A stretch of DNA of 64,000 nucleotides, from positions 147,716-211,715 of the forward strand of contig NZ_BMTV01000012.1 in the NCBI RefSeq assembly GCF_014649855.1, read 5' to 3'. Of the stretch, positions 24,755 through 32,511 are shown piece by piece. The notes under the pieces are model-generated. The model did not search any database. It was not told the origin of the DNA and was given only the letters and a program-made list of their open reading frames with translations. Position numbers and translations under genes: made by a program. Each line of letters opens with the position of its first letter. Position 1 is the first letter of the stretch. The stretch is from Streptomyces roseolus (GTDB lineage: Bacteria; Actinomycetota; Actinomycetes; Streptomycetales; Streptomycetaceae).

Positions 24755-25257
24755 CAGATTTCGGTCCCAGTTCCTTGAACAGTCAGTCGCATCACGAGCG
24801 CGTCGACGTTGCCCGGCTGGTAGTAGCCGCGCCGGAAGCCGATGGGCTCGAATCCGAAGCGCTCGTACAGCTTCTGCGCCCGGGTGTTGTCCACGCGCAC
24901 TTCGAGCAGGACCTCGTCGCACTCGAAGGCGGTGGCGTGCTGGAGGAGGTCGGTGAGGAGCCGGGCGCCGAGCCCGGTGCCCCACTGCGCGCGGGCGACG
25001 GCGATGGTCTGGACGTCCCCGAGCCCGCCGGCCGCCGCCAGGCCCGCGTACCCGGCCAGCTCCCCGGAGGGGGCCTCGGCGACGACGTACCGCCGGGTGG
25101 CCCGGGGGCCGCGCGCGTGCGCCAGCTCGGACCAGAACATCCCCTCCGACCAGGCGTCCTCGGGGAAGAGCTCGGCCTCCAGGGCCAGCACCTGCGGGAG
25201 GTCCCACCAGCGCATCTCGCGCAGCACGGCCTCTCCGCCCGCCACGTCCCCGCTCAC
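24754..25257 (-). CDS. rimI: Ribosomal protein alanine N-acetyltransferase RimI
   Basis: 167 residues, GNAT fold. The acetyl-CoA loop is AQWGTGLGARLLTDLL, and the C-terminal block LLEVRVDNTRAQKLYERFGF is typical of RimI. It acetylates the N-terminal alanine of ribosomal protein S18 in E. coli; the target is assumed similar. The GTG at 25257 overlaps the tsaB stop by 4 bp (GTGA). The tsaB-rimI-tsaD arrangement is common in bacteria. Confidence 0.93.
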   Translation of the reverse strand: MSGDVAGGEAVLREMRWWDLPQVLALEAELFPEDAWSEGMFWSELAHARGPRATRRYVVAEAPSGELAGYAGLAAAGGLGDVQTIAVARAQWGTGLGARLLTDLLQHATAFECDEVLLEVRVDNTRAQKLYERFGFEPIGFRRGYYQPGNVDALVMRLTVQGTGTEI

Positions 25258-25913
25258 TGGGGGGTGACCACCTTGTAGTTCTTCGGCACCTGCGCGTCGG
25301 GCCGCCGCAGGTACATCGGCAGCGGGTCGAGGAAGCCCTCGCCGCCGGCCGCGAGCCGCTCCGCCGCCAGGGCGGCGAGCGCGCCGGCGGACTGGTGCTC
25401 GGGGCCGCGTGCGTCGGGGAAGGCGTCCGGGTAGAGCAGGGCGCCCGCGCCGACCACCGGCAGCCCGGCGAGCCGCTCGGCGATGTCGGCCGGCCGGTCG
25501 ACGGAGGCGTCGGTCGCACGGGTGCGGGCGTCGTCGTACCGGGCCCAGTAGACCTCCTTGCGGCGGGCGTCGGTCGCCACCGCGAAGGGGCCCTCGATGC
25601 CGGAGGCGTACGCGAGGCCGTCGAGGGTGCACAGGCCGTGCACCGGCACCCCGCCGAGGGCGGAGGAGAAGGCGGCGGCCGTGACGAGCCCCACCCGGAG
25701 CCCGGTGTAGGGGCCGGGGCCGACCCCGACCACGATCCCGGTCACCGCGTCGAGCGCGGTCCCGGCCTCCTTGAGGACCCGGTCGACGGCGGGGAGCAGC
25801 AGCTCCCCGTGGCGGCGGGCGTCGACGCGGGTCGACTCGGCGACGACGGCCGTGCCGTCGTGCAGGGCGACGGTGACGGCGGGAGTGGCGGTATCCATGG
25901 CGAGCAACAGCAC
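25254..25913 (-). CDS. tsaB: t6A biosynthesis protein TsaB
   Basis: 219 residues, an ASKHA-fold partner that stabilises TsaD. It starts LLLAMDTATPAVTVAL, then GIVVGVGPGPYTGLRVGLVTA, the family signature. The GTG at 25913 has no ribosome site but a -10-like TAGGCT six bases upstream on the minus strand (25925-25920), so a leaderless mRNA is likely. It is the first gene of the tsaB-rimI-tsaD operon. Confidence 0.95.
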   Translation of the reverse strand: MLLLAMDTATPAVTVALHDGTAVVAESTRVDARRHGELLLPAVDRVLKEAGTALDAVTGIVVGVGPGPYTGLRVGLVTAAAFSSALGGVPVHGLCTLDGLAYASGIEGPFAVATDARRKEVYWARYDDARTRATDASVDRPADIAERLAGLPVVGAGALLYPDAFPDARGPEHQSAGALAALAAERLAAGGEGFLDPLPMYLRRPDAQVPKNYKVVTPQ

Positions 25914-26034
25914 GCGAACAGCCTACGGCGCCGCGGGCGGGCGATGCGGCGCGCGGCCGTCCGGGGGCCCGGCTGCTACCGTCGGGCGCGACAGCTCGTC
26001 AGGCTCGGCACGTACGTACGAAGAGGTGGAGACG

Positions 26035-26601
26035 GTGGCAAGGAGCAGCTCGGGATTCGTGGCCGGGCTCACCGCGGCGGCCGTCGCCGCGGTCGCCTTC
26101 CTCGCCTATCAGGCGTCGGCGAGCGTGCCGGCGGACCTCGCGGAGCCGTCCCGGGCGCCGGGCACGGTCGCCCCTTCGGCGTCGGCCTCCGCCGGGGCGA
26201 AGAAGCCCGCGAAGAACCCGCTGGCGGTGCCGGCGGCCTCGGGCAAGGGCGAGCGCGTGGTGTACGCGCTCGGGGACCGCCGGGTGTGGCTGGTCGACGG
26301 GAAGAACAGGGCCGTCCGCACGTTCACGGTGACGCCGAGCCCGGTGAGCCCGGCGCCGGGGGCGTACGCGGTGACCTCCCGGTCCAATTCGGTGCGCGGC
26401 TCCGACGGGGTGCAGATCGAGCACGTGGTCCGCTTCGCGAGCGTGGAGGGCGTGACGATCGGCTTCAGCGCGGCGGTCGACGGCTCGACGCCCGCGCCCG
26501 ACCCGTCGAGGAAGACCGGCGGCATCCGCATGGACCGGGCGGACGGCGACGCGATGTGGACCTTCGCGTCGATCGGCGCGAAGGTCGTCGTCGTCCCCTG
26601 A
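26035..26601 (+). CDS. YkuD-like (L,D-transpeptidase fold) protein lacking catalytic residues
   Basis: 188 residues. An N-terminal helix (FVAGLTAAAVAAVAFLAYQA) anchors or exports it, and a Ser/Ala/Pro linker runs to about residue 70. Residues 73-188 follow the YkuD pattern of actinobacterial L,D-transpeptidases: RVVYALGDRRVWLVDG, PGAYAVTSRS, EHVVRFASVEGVTIGF, then GGIRMDRADGDAMW and AKVVVVP. The catalytic His expected after IGF is replaced (IGFSAA), and the SHGC/SAGC box that carries the nucleophilic Cys reads KTGG at about 160-163. It therefore cannot be an active transpeptidase. It may bind peptidoglycan or regulate. The GTG at 26035 has GAGGTGGAG upstream. Confidence 0.78.
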   Translation: MARSSSGFVAGLTAAAVAAVAFLAYQASASVPADLAEPSRAPGTVAPSASASAGAKKPAKNPLAVPAASGKGERVVYALGDRRVWLVDGKNRAVRTFTVTPSPVSPAPGAYAVTSRSNSVRGSDGVQIEHVVRFASVEGVTIGFSAAVDGSTPAPDPSRKTGGIRMDRADGDAMWTFASIGAKVVVVP

Positions 26602-26638
26602 CGCCCGCCCGTCCGGCCCCTGACGCCCGCCCGTCCGG
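26595..26638. repeat. Perfect 22-bp tandem duplication over a stop codon
   Basis: Two identical 22-bp units (26595-26616, 26617-26638), each containing CCTGACGCCCGCC. The first carries the stop codon of the YkuD-like gene. It looks like a slippage duplication. Confidence 0.85.
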
Positions 26639-26681
26639 CTTCCCGGACGGCCCGGGGTTCTCGGAGGTACCCCCGTAAGGG

Positions 26682-26852
26682 TTACGCGGCCTCGTCCCTG
26701 AGGTCCCGTTCCGGCTGCTCATCCGGGGGCGCGAGGTCGCGCCCCGGCGGGGTCGAGACGGCGCTGGCCGCCGCGCAGGAGGCCAGCAGCTCGCTCATCG
26801 AGACGCGCTCCTCGGCGGTGCGGTCGTCGCGCTCCGGCATCTGCGTCGCCAT
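26682..26852 (-). CDS. 56-residue protein under an iron-box promoter
   Basis: 56 residues, hydrophilic and acidic, with a helical middle (ERVSMSELLASCAAASAV) and a charged tail (PPDEQPERDLRDEAA). It has one cysteine, no signal peptide and no family I know. The ATG at 26852 has a strong GGGAGG ribosome site (26863-26858) and a promoter overlapped by an iron box directly upstream, which supports it as real despite its size. Expression under iron limitation is predicted. It stands alone between tsaE and the convergent YkuD-like gene. Confidence 0.7.
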   Translation of the reverse strand: MATQMPERDDRTAEERVSMSELLASCAAASAVSTPPGRDLAPPDEQPERDLRDEAA

Positions 26853-26863
26853 GCATGCCTCCC

Positions 26864-26904
26864 GTAGGTTAGGTTCACCTAACCAGTTCGTGCATCCATG
26901 TCAC
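26864..26904 (-). promoter_or_regulatory. Iron box and promoter of the 56-residue gene
   Basis: On the minus strand the box (26882-26864) reads TTAGGTGAACCTAACCTAC, close to the DtxR/IdeR/DmdR1 consensus TWAGGTWAGSCTWACCTWA. A -35-like GTGACA (26904-26899) stands 16 bp before TTAGGT, which serves as -10 and is inside the box. A DmdR1-type repressor with Fe2+ would block it. Confidence 0.72.
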
Positions 26905-26975
26905 CACGGCGCGGAGCGGCGGCGCAACATTTTCCCGACATGCTGTCGGAACCTACGGACGCCGTCGGCCTCCGT

Positions 26976-27476
26976 TCACAGCGAGGACAGGTCCTCGTCG
27001 GCCCACCGTCCGCCGATCCCACGCAGCACGACCGTGCGCCGGTCGTCGTCGGTGTCGCCGGTGACGCGGTGGATGAGGACGTGCAGCCGGTCGTCGGTCA
27101 GCTCCTCGACCTTGCCGTCGCCCCACTCCACGACCACCACGGACTCGGGCAGCGAGACGTCGAGGTCCAGGTCCTCCATCTCGTCGAGCCCGCCGCCGAG
27201 CCGGTACGCGTCCACGTGGACGAGGGCCGGGCCGCCGGTGAGCGAGGGGTGGACGCGGGCGATGACGAAGGTCGGCGAGGTGACCGCGCCGCGGACGCCC
27301 AGGCCCTCGCCGAGACCGCGGGTCAGGGTGGTCTTCCCGGCGCCCAGCTCGCCGGTGAGCATGACGAGGTCGCCGGGACGGAGGAGTTTCGCGAGCCGGC
27401 GGCCGAGCTCCTGCATGCGCTCGGGGGAGTCGACGGAGACGGTGGCGCCGGAGACGGGCGGGTGCGCTGCTTCCAT
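26976..27476 (-). CDS. tsaE: tRNA threonylcarbamoyladenosine ATPase TsaE
   Basis: 166 residues. The Walker A is GELGAGKTTLTRGL, and then TSPTFVIARVH and VVVEWGDGKVEELTDD fit TsaE. It powers the TsaB-TsaD complex in t6A synthesis. I use the ATG at 27476; a TTG three codons upstream is less likely. It follows the alpha/beta hydrolase gene by 10 bp, and alr precedes that, so alr-hydrolase-tsaE form an operon. TsaD and TsaB are encoded about 1-4 kb away. Confidence 0.94.
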   Translation of the reverse strand: MEAAHPPVSGATVSVDSPERMQELGRRLAKLLRPGDLVMLTGELGAGKTTLTRGLGEGLGVRGAVTSPTFVIARVHPSLTGGPALVHVDAYRLGGGLDEMEDLDLDVSLPESVVVVEWGDGKVEELTDDRLHVLIHRVTGDTDDDRRTVVLRGIGGRWADEDLSSL

Positions 27477-27486
27477 ACCCGCCAAC

Positions 27487-28593
27487 CTATCCGTTGTCCG
27501 TGCCCTCCCCGGCCCTGGCCAGCAGGGCGGCGAGCGCCTCGGTGACGGCCTCGGGCCGCTCCAGCATCACCAGGTGGCCGGCGTCGGGGACGACGACCCG
27601 CTCGGCGCCCGGCAGGGCCTCGGCGATGGCCTCGGTGTGCGCGGCGGGGGTGACGAGGTCCCGGTCGCCGACGAGGGCCAGCGCGGGCAGGCCGCGGAAG
27701 GCGGCGAGGGCGGCGAGCTTGTCGTGCGCGCCGAAGGCCGGGTAGAACTCCGCCACCACGTCGACCGGGACGGACTCGATCATCCGCTCGGCGAAGCGGA
27801 CGACGGCCGGGTCCACGTCCTTCGAGGCGAAGGAGTACTTCTTCACGAGCCCGGCGAAGAGGTCGGCGGTGGCCCGGCGCCCCTTCTCGACCAGTTCGGC
27901 CTGGGACCCGAGGGTCCGCAGCATCCCCGGCAGGACCCGGCGGACCGCGTTGACGCCGGCGAGCGGGAGCCCGTACGAGACCTCCTCCAGGCGGCCCGGG
28001 GAGGTCCCGACGAAGGCGACGCCGACGACCCGGTCGCGGACCAGCTCCGGGTACTGCTCGGCGAGCGCCATCACCGTCATCCCGCCCATCGAGTGCCCGA
28101 CGAGCACGAGCGGCCCCTCGGGCGCGGCGGCGTCGACGACGGCCTTCAGGTCCCGGCCGAGCAGCTCGATGCCGACCGGCTTCCCTCCGCCGCGCTCCGA
28201 GCGGCCGTGGCCCCGCTGGTCCCAGAAGACGGTCCTGACCCGGCCGCGCAGCGCGGCCCGCTGGTAGTGCCAGGAGTCCTGGTCGAGGCAGAAGCCGTGC
28301 GAGAAGACGACGGTGAGGGGCCCGCCGAAGCCCTCGTCGGCCCGACCGGCTTCGGCTTCGTCCGTCTCGTACGCGAGGATCGTGCCGTCGTCGGCGAGCG
28401 CCCGGCCGGGGGTGCCGCGCAGGGTGCCGAACGGGCCGGTGGCGTCCAGGGCGAGCCGGGCCTTGCGGCGCACGGATCGGCTCACGGTCAGCCGTTCGAC
28501 GGCGACGCCCGCCGCCGCGCCGGCCGCCAGCACGCCTATCGCCGCGCCCGCGATCCCGGCGCGCCGCCAGACGCCGCCCCCCGGCTCCCCCAC
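27487..28593 (-). CDS. Alpha/beta hydrolase, membrane-anchored
   Basis: 368 residues. An N-terminal hydrophobic helix (AGIAGAAIGVLAAGAAAGVA) is followed by an alpha/beta-hydrolase fold: oxyanion VFSHGFCLDQDSW, nucleophile elbow VGHSMGGMT (Ser about 170), acid DRDLVTP, and His in PDAGHLVMLERPEAV. The substrate is unknown. The GTG at 28593 lies 6 bp after the alr stop with GGGGGAG upstream. It sits between alr and tsaE in an order conserved in Streptomyces. Confidence 0.9.
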   Translation of the reverse strand: MGEPGGGVWRRAGIAGAAIGVLAAGAAAGVAVERLTVSRSVRRKARLALDATGPFGTLRGTPGRALADDGTILAYETDEAEAGRADEGFGGPLTVVFSHGFCLDQDSWHYQRAALRGRVRTVFWDQRGHGRSERGGGKPVGIELLGRDLKAVVDAAAPEGPLVLVGHSMGGMTVMALAEQYPELVRDRVVGVAFVGTSPGRLEEVSYGLPLAGVNAVRRVLPGMLRTLGSQAELVEKGRRATADLFAGLVKKYSFASKDVDPAVVRFAERMIESVPVDVVAEFYPAFGAHDKLAALAAFRGLPALALVGDRDLVTPAAHTEAIAEALPGAERVVVPDAGHLVMLERPEAVTEALAALLARAGEGTDNG

Positions 28594-28599
28594 GGCCGT

Positions 28600-29751
28600 C
28601 TACTCCCCCACGTAGACGCGCGGCACGCGCGCGCCGATCCGGGTGACGATCTCGTACGCGATGGTGTCGGCGGCCTCCGCCCAGTCCTGGGCCGTCGGCT
28701 CGCCGTGCTCGCCGGAGCCGAAGAGGACGGCCTCGGTGCCGGGCGCGGGCCGGTCGCCGCCGAGGTCGACCACGAACTGGTCCATGGCGACCCGCCCGGC
28801 GACGGTGCGGACCTTGCCGGCGACGAGGACCGGGCCGCGGCCCGAGGCGTGCCGGGGGACGCCGTCGGCGTACCCGACCGGGACCAGGCCGAGGGTGGTC
28901 TCGCCGCCGGTGACGTAGTGGTGCCCGTAGGAGACGCCGTGACCGGACGGCACCTCCTTCACCAGGGCGACGCTCGCCTTCAGGGACATCACCGGGCGCA
29001 GCCCGAGCTCGGCGGAGGTGCCCAGCTCGGGCGCGGGCGAGACGCCGTACATCGCGATGCCGGGGCGGACCAGGTCGAAGTGGGTCTCGGGGAGGGTGAG
29101 GGTGGCCGGCGAGTTGGCGATGTGCCGGACCTCGGGCTCGATCCCGGCCTTCTCCGCGTGGTCGAGCATCGAGCGGAAGACGTCCAGCTGGGCGGCGATC
29201 GACGGGTGCCCCGGCTCGTCCGCGCAGGCGAAGTGGGACCAGAGGCCGGTGACCTTGACCAGCCCCTCCTTCTCGGCCTCCAGGGCCCCGGCGACGAGCG
29301 CCGGCCAGTCGGCGGGCTGGCAGCCGTTGCGGCCGAGGCCGGTGTCGGCCTTGAGCTGGACGCGGGCCGTGCCGCCGGTGCGGCGGGCGGCGGCGGTGAC
29401 CTCGTCGAGGGCCCACCGGCCGCTCACCGCCATGTCGAGACCCGCCTCGATGCCGGCGTCCCACGGGTCGCCGGGCGTCCACAGCCAGCACAGGACGGGG
29501 ACGTCGGTGATCCCGGCGGCGCGCAGGGCCAGCGCCTCCTGGGGGGTGGCCGTGCCGAGCCAGCTCGCGCCCGCGTCGAGGGCGGCGCGGGCGCAGCGCA
29601 CGGCGCCGTGTCCGTACGCGTCGGCCTTGACCACGGCCATGACGCGGACGTGGGGGGCCACGCGGGCGCGCAGCGCGCGGACGTTGGCGCGCAGCGCCCC
29701 GAGGTCGATCTCGGCGCGGGCTCGGCGGGGCGGCGGTGCTGTCTCAGTCAT
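28600..29751 (-). CDS. alr: Alanine racemase
   Basis: 383 residues, PLP-dependent type III fold, making D-alanine for peptidoglycan. The PLP lysine lies in VMAVVKADAYGHGAV near residue 40. The second catalytic residue, Tyr, lies in GVSYGHHYVTGGETT, and the C-terminal barrel has PVGYADGVPRHASG. The ATG at 29751 is preceded by a -10-like GAGACT 7 nt upstream and no ribosome site, so it is probably leaderless. It leads the operon with the hydrolase and tsaE genes. Confidence 0.97.
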   Translation of the reverse strand: MTETAPPPRRARAEIDLGALRANVRALRARVAPHVRVMAVVKADAYGHGAVRCARAALDAGASWLGTATPQEALALRAAGITDVPVLCWLWTPGDPWDAGIEAGLDMAVSGRWALDEVTAAARRTGGTARVQLKADTGLGRNGCQPADWPALVAGALEAEKEGLVKVTGLWSHFACADEPGHPSIAAQLDVFRSMLDHAEKAGIEPEVRHIANSPATLTLPETHFDLVRPGIAMYGVSPAPELGTSAELGLRPVMSLKASVALVKEVPSGHGVSYGHHYVTGGETTLGLVPVGYADGVPRHASGRGPVLVAGKVRTVAGRVAMDQFVVDLGGDRPAPGTEAVLFGSGEHGEPTAQDWAEAADTIAYEIVTRIGARVPRVYVGE

Positions 29752-29772
29752 CGCGCCCAGTCTCTCAGGTGG

Positions 29773-30624
29773 TCACAGCCCCGGCCGCTTGCCCCAGATG
29801 TAGACCCGGTCGCCCTTGCGGAGGACCGACCACAGCTTCTCCGCGTTCTTGTAGGTGAGGTTCACGCAGCCGCGGCTTCCGGTGGGGGTGGCGATGGCCC
29901 CGTAGACGCCGTGGAAGGCCTGGCCGCCGTCGAAGAACTGCGAGAACGGCATCGGCGTGTCGTAGATGGTCGACCAGTGGTCCTTGTGGCGCCAGTAGAC
30001 GGAGTGCCAGCCGGTGCGGGTGCGGTAGCCGGCCCGGCCGCTGCGGATGTTGACCACGGCGTAGGTGATCTTCTTGCCCTTCTGGACCCACATCAGCTCG
30101 CGGTTCAGGTCGACGCAGGCGACCGGGTAGGAGCGGACGGGGCACTTCTCGGTGGCGTTGGGGTTCTTCCGGGCGGCGAGGAGTTCGGCGCGGGCCCAGG
30201 TGACGGGACCGGCGTAACCGTTGGCGGGCTTGATCTTCTGCCGGGTCTGGAAGGCGCGGATCGCCCGGCAGTCGGCGGCGGACTGCTTCCCGTCGACCTT
30301 GAGCTTCAGCAGCCGTTCGACCTGCCGCTGGTACATCCCGGTCCTGGCGGTGCAGGCGGCCCCGGCGGCGTCGCGCGGGAGGTACTCGACGAGTTCGTCG
30401 ACCTCCTGCTCCGGCACGGGGACGGGGACCTCGCCGTCGGGGGCGGTCGGCGGGAGGACCTGGTCGGGGGTGTCCATGGGGTACTCGGGGCGTCCGGCGC
30501 CGGCGATGCCGGGGACGAGGACGTCGGCGGCGGGACCGGGCTCCTCCGCGTGCGCGGTGGCGGTACCGCCCAGGAGCGCGACGGCGAGCAACGGCGGCAG
30601 GATGCGGCTTCTCCATCTGGTCAC
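29773..30624 (-). CDS. Secreted L,D-transpeptidase with peptidoglycan-binding-like domain
   Basis: 283 residues from the GTG at 30624. A signal peptide (ILPPLLAVALLGGTATAHA) is followed by a linker, a PG_binding-type helical domain (RQVERLLKLKVDGKQSAADC and RAIRAFQTRQKIKPANGYAG) and a C-terminal YkuD domain. That domain has the catalytic His in FHGVYGAI and the Cys in GSRGCVNLTYKNAE. It would form 3-3 cross-links outside the membrane. The start could lie upstream, but the GTG puts the signal peptide at the N-terminus. It makes a useful contrast to the inactive relative at 26035. Confidence 0.92.
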   Translation of the reverse strand: MTRWRSRILPPLLAVALLGGTATAHAEEPGPAADVLVPGIAGAGRPEYPMDTPDQVLPPTAPDGEVPVPVPEQEVDELVEYLPRDAAGAACTARTGMYQRQVERLLKLKVDGKQSAADCRAIRAFQTRQKIKPANGYAGPVTWARAELLAARKNPNATEKCPVRSYPVACVDLNRELMWVQKGKKITYAVVNIRSGRAGYRTRTGWHSVYWRHKDHWSTIYDTPMPFSQFFDGGQAFHGVYGAIATPTGSRGCVNLTYKNAEKLWSVLRKGDRVYIWGKRPGL

Positions 30625-30740
30625 CCGTCCATCCGACCCCGCCCGCGTCCGGCCCGGCGCGCGCTGACCCCCGCCCGGAGCAACGGGGTTGGGCCGACCG
30701 GCGGCGCGCCGCACGGCCGGGCGGCGGCACGGTCCGGGGG

Positions 30741-30935
30741 CGGGACCGACGACCCCGGGCGGGATCGACGACCCCGGGCGGGGGCCGATGGCGCGGAGCA
30801 GGGGCCGATGGCGCGGAGCGGGACCTGCGCCCCCGGGCGGGGCCGGCAGCGCGGGGCGGGGCCGGTGCCCCGGGGCGGGATCCGGCGGCGCGCCCGGGAC
30901 GGGACCGGTGCCCCGGGGCGGGATCCGGCGGCGCG
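30741..30935. repeat. Three sets of direct repeats between the L,D-transpeptidase gene and nnrD
   Basis: The 313-bp spacer 30625-30937 has no gene. It contains a 19-bp tandem pair (30741-30759, 30760-30778; unit CGGGATCGACGACCCCGGG, one mismatch), a 20-bp tandem pair (30781-30800, 30801-30820; one mismatch) and an identical 31-bp pair (30862-30892, 30905-30935) with 12 bp between. The last copy ends 2 bp from the nnrD stop. Confidence 0.88.
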
Positions 30936-30937
30936 TC

Positions 30938-32389
30938 CTACGGTTCGCGCACGTCCTGCCAGGCGCCGGAGAGGGCGTCGGCGACCTCGGTCGCGGTGAT
31001 CGGGCCGCCCTTGCCCGCGGCCCGCCGGGCGGCGAGCCCGTGCAGGTAGGCGGCGCAGGAGGCGGCGTCCACGGGGTGGAGCCCTGCGGCGAGGAGGGAG
31101 CCGGCCAGGCCGGACAGGATGTCGCCGGAGCCGGCCGTGGCGAGCCACGGGGTGCCGGTCGGGTTGACCCGCACGGGGCCGGTGCCGCCGGGACCGGCGA
31201 CCAGGGTGGTGGACCCCTTGAGGAGGACGGTGGCGCCGTACCGGTCGGCGAGCTCGCGGGCGGCGGCGAGCCGCCGGGCCTCCACGTCCGCCCGGTCGGT
31301 GCCGAGCAGGGCGGCCGCCTCGCCGGCGTGCGGGGTGAGGAGGGTGGGCGCGGACCGCTCCCGGACGGCGTCGGGGTCGAGGGCGCGCAGCCCGTCGGCG
31401 TCGACGAGGACGGGCACCTCGGAGGCGAGGACCTCGGCGACGGCGACCTCCGCGCCGGGTCCGTCGCCGAGGCCGGGTCCGACGACCCAGGCCTGGACGC
31501 GGCCGGCCTTCTCCGGCGGCCCCGCGTGCACCAGGGTCTCCGGGTGGGCGGCGATCACCGCCTCGCGGGCGGGGCCCACGTACCGCACGGCCCCGGCGCC
31601 GCCGCGCAGCGCGCCCGCGACGGCGAGGACGGCGGCGCCCGGGTAGCGGGCGGAGCCGGCGACGACGCCGAGCACGCCCCGCCGGTACTTGTCGCTCTCC
31701 GCGCCGGGCGCGGGCAGCAGCCGGGCCACGTCCTGGTGCTGGAGCGCCTCGGCGGCGGGCACGGAGGGGAGGGTGGCGGCGAGCCCGATGTCCACGAGCC
31801 GCAGCGCGCCGGCGTACTCCCGGGCGGGGTCGACGAGCAGCCCCGGCTTGTACGTGCCGAAGGTGACGGTCACGTCGGCGCGCAGGGCCTCGCCGGCGAC
31901 CTCGCCGGTGTCGGCGTCGACGCCGCTGGGGAGGTCGACGGCGACGACGACCGCGTCGGAGCCGCGCGCCGCGCGGGCGACGGGCACGGCCTCGGGGCGC
32001 AGTCCGCCGCGTCCGCCGATGCCGGTGATGCCGTCGAGGACGAGGTCGGCGGCGGCCAGCGCCTCGTACGGGTCCTCGGTGACGCGCCCGCCGGCCGCCC
32101 GCAGCGCGGCCAGTCCGGCGCCGTGGGCGCGGGCGCCGAGCAGCACGGCGGTGACCCCGGCGCCGCGCCGGGCGAGCCGGGCGCCGGCGTAGAGGGCGTC
32201 GCCGCCGTTGTCGCCGCTGCCGACGAGGAGGACGACCCGGGACCCGTACACCCGGCCCTTGCCGAGCAGCGAGCAGCAGGCGGCGGCGAGGCCGGCGGCG
32301 GCCCGCTGCATCAGCGCGCCCTCGGGCAGGCGCGCCATCAGCTCGGCCTCGGCGGCCCGGACGGTCTCCACGTGGTGAGCGGTACGCAT
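30938..32389 (-). CDS. nnrD: Bifunctional NAD(P)H-hydrate epimerase/dehydratase
   Basis: 483 residues. The N-terminal YjeF_N epimerase domain (about 1-215) has LLVGSGDNGGDALYAGARLA. The C-terminal ribokinase-like dehydratase domain has LLTPHAGEAAALLG, VLLKGSTTLVAGPGG and TAGSGDILSGLAGSLLAAG. Together they repair damaged NAD(P)H hydrates. The ATG at 32389 fits the family start; there is no strong ribosome site. A 200-bp gap with an iron box separates it from acpS. The fused form is the usual one in actinobacteria. Confidence 0.95.
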   Translation of the reverse strand: MRTAHHVETVRAAEAELMARLPEGALMQRAAAGLAAACCSLLGKGRVYGSRVVLLVGSGDNGGDALYAGARLARRGAGVTAVLLGARAHGAGLAALRAAGGRVTEDPYEALAAADLVLDGITGIGGRGGLRPEAVPVARAARGSDAVVVAVDLPSGVDADTGEVAGEALRADVTVTFGTYKPGLLVDPAREYAGALRLVDIGLAATLPSVPAAEALQHQDVARLLPAPGAESDKYRRGVLGVVAGSARYPGAAVLAVAGALRGGAGAVRYVGPAREAVIAAHPETLVHAGPPEKAGRVQAWVVGPGLGDGPGAEVAVAEVLASEVPVLVDADGLRALDPDAVRERSAPTLLTPHAGEAAALLGTDRADVEARRLAAARELADRYGATVLLKGSTTLVAGPGGTGPVRVNPTGTPWLATAGSGDILSGLAGSLLAAGLHPVDAASCAAYLHGLAARRAAGKGGPITATEVADALSGAWQDVREP

Positions 32390-32470
32390 GGGGAGCAGTC
32401 TGCCCCAGGGGCGGGGAGGCCGCCTGGAGGAAAGCTCGCGAAACCCCGGACGCGGGCCGGGCGGACCGTC

Positions 32471-32511
32471 TTGACACCACCTCAGTCTCAAGTAAGGTAT
32501 GCCTTACCTAA
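32471..32511 (+). promoter_or_regulatory. Iron-box promoter with no downstream ORF
   Basis: TTGACA (32471-32476), 16 bp, TAAGGT (32493-32498) is a strong plus-strand promoter. The 19-bp TAAGGTATGCCTTACCTAA (32493-32511) matches the DtxR-family iron box at 18 of 19 positions and covers the -10. No open reading frame follows on the plus strand; acpS lies opposite. The box could also influence nnrD, 104 bp away on the minus strand. Confidence 0.72.

Noticed and set aside
30741..30935. The repeat pairs as a possible CRISPR array
   Set aside because: There are only two copies of each unit, the units differ, two of the sets have no spacers, and no cas genes are near.
26818..30999. A plus-strand open frame of nearly 1,400 codons opposite tsaE, the hydrolase gene, alr and the L,D-transpeptidase gene
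   Set aside because: It is the mirror of well-recognised minus-strand genes. Its translation is repetitive Arg/Gly/Asp/Val without any domain, as expected from high-GC antisense frames.
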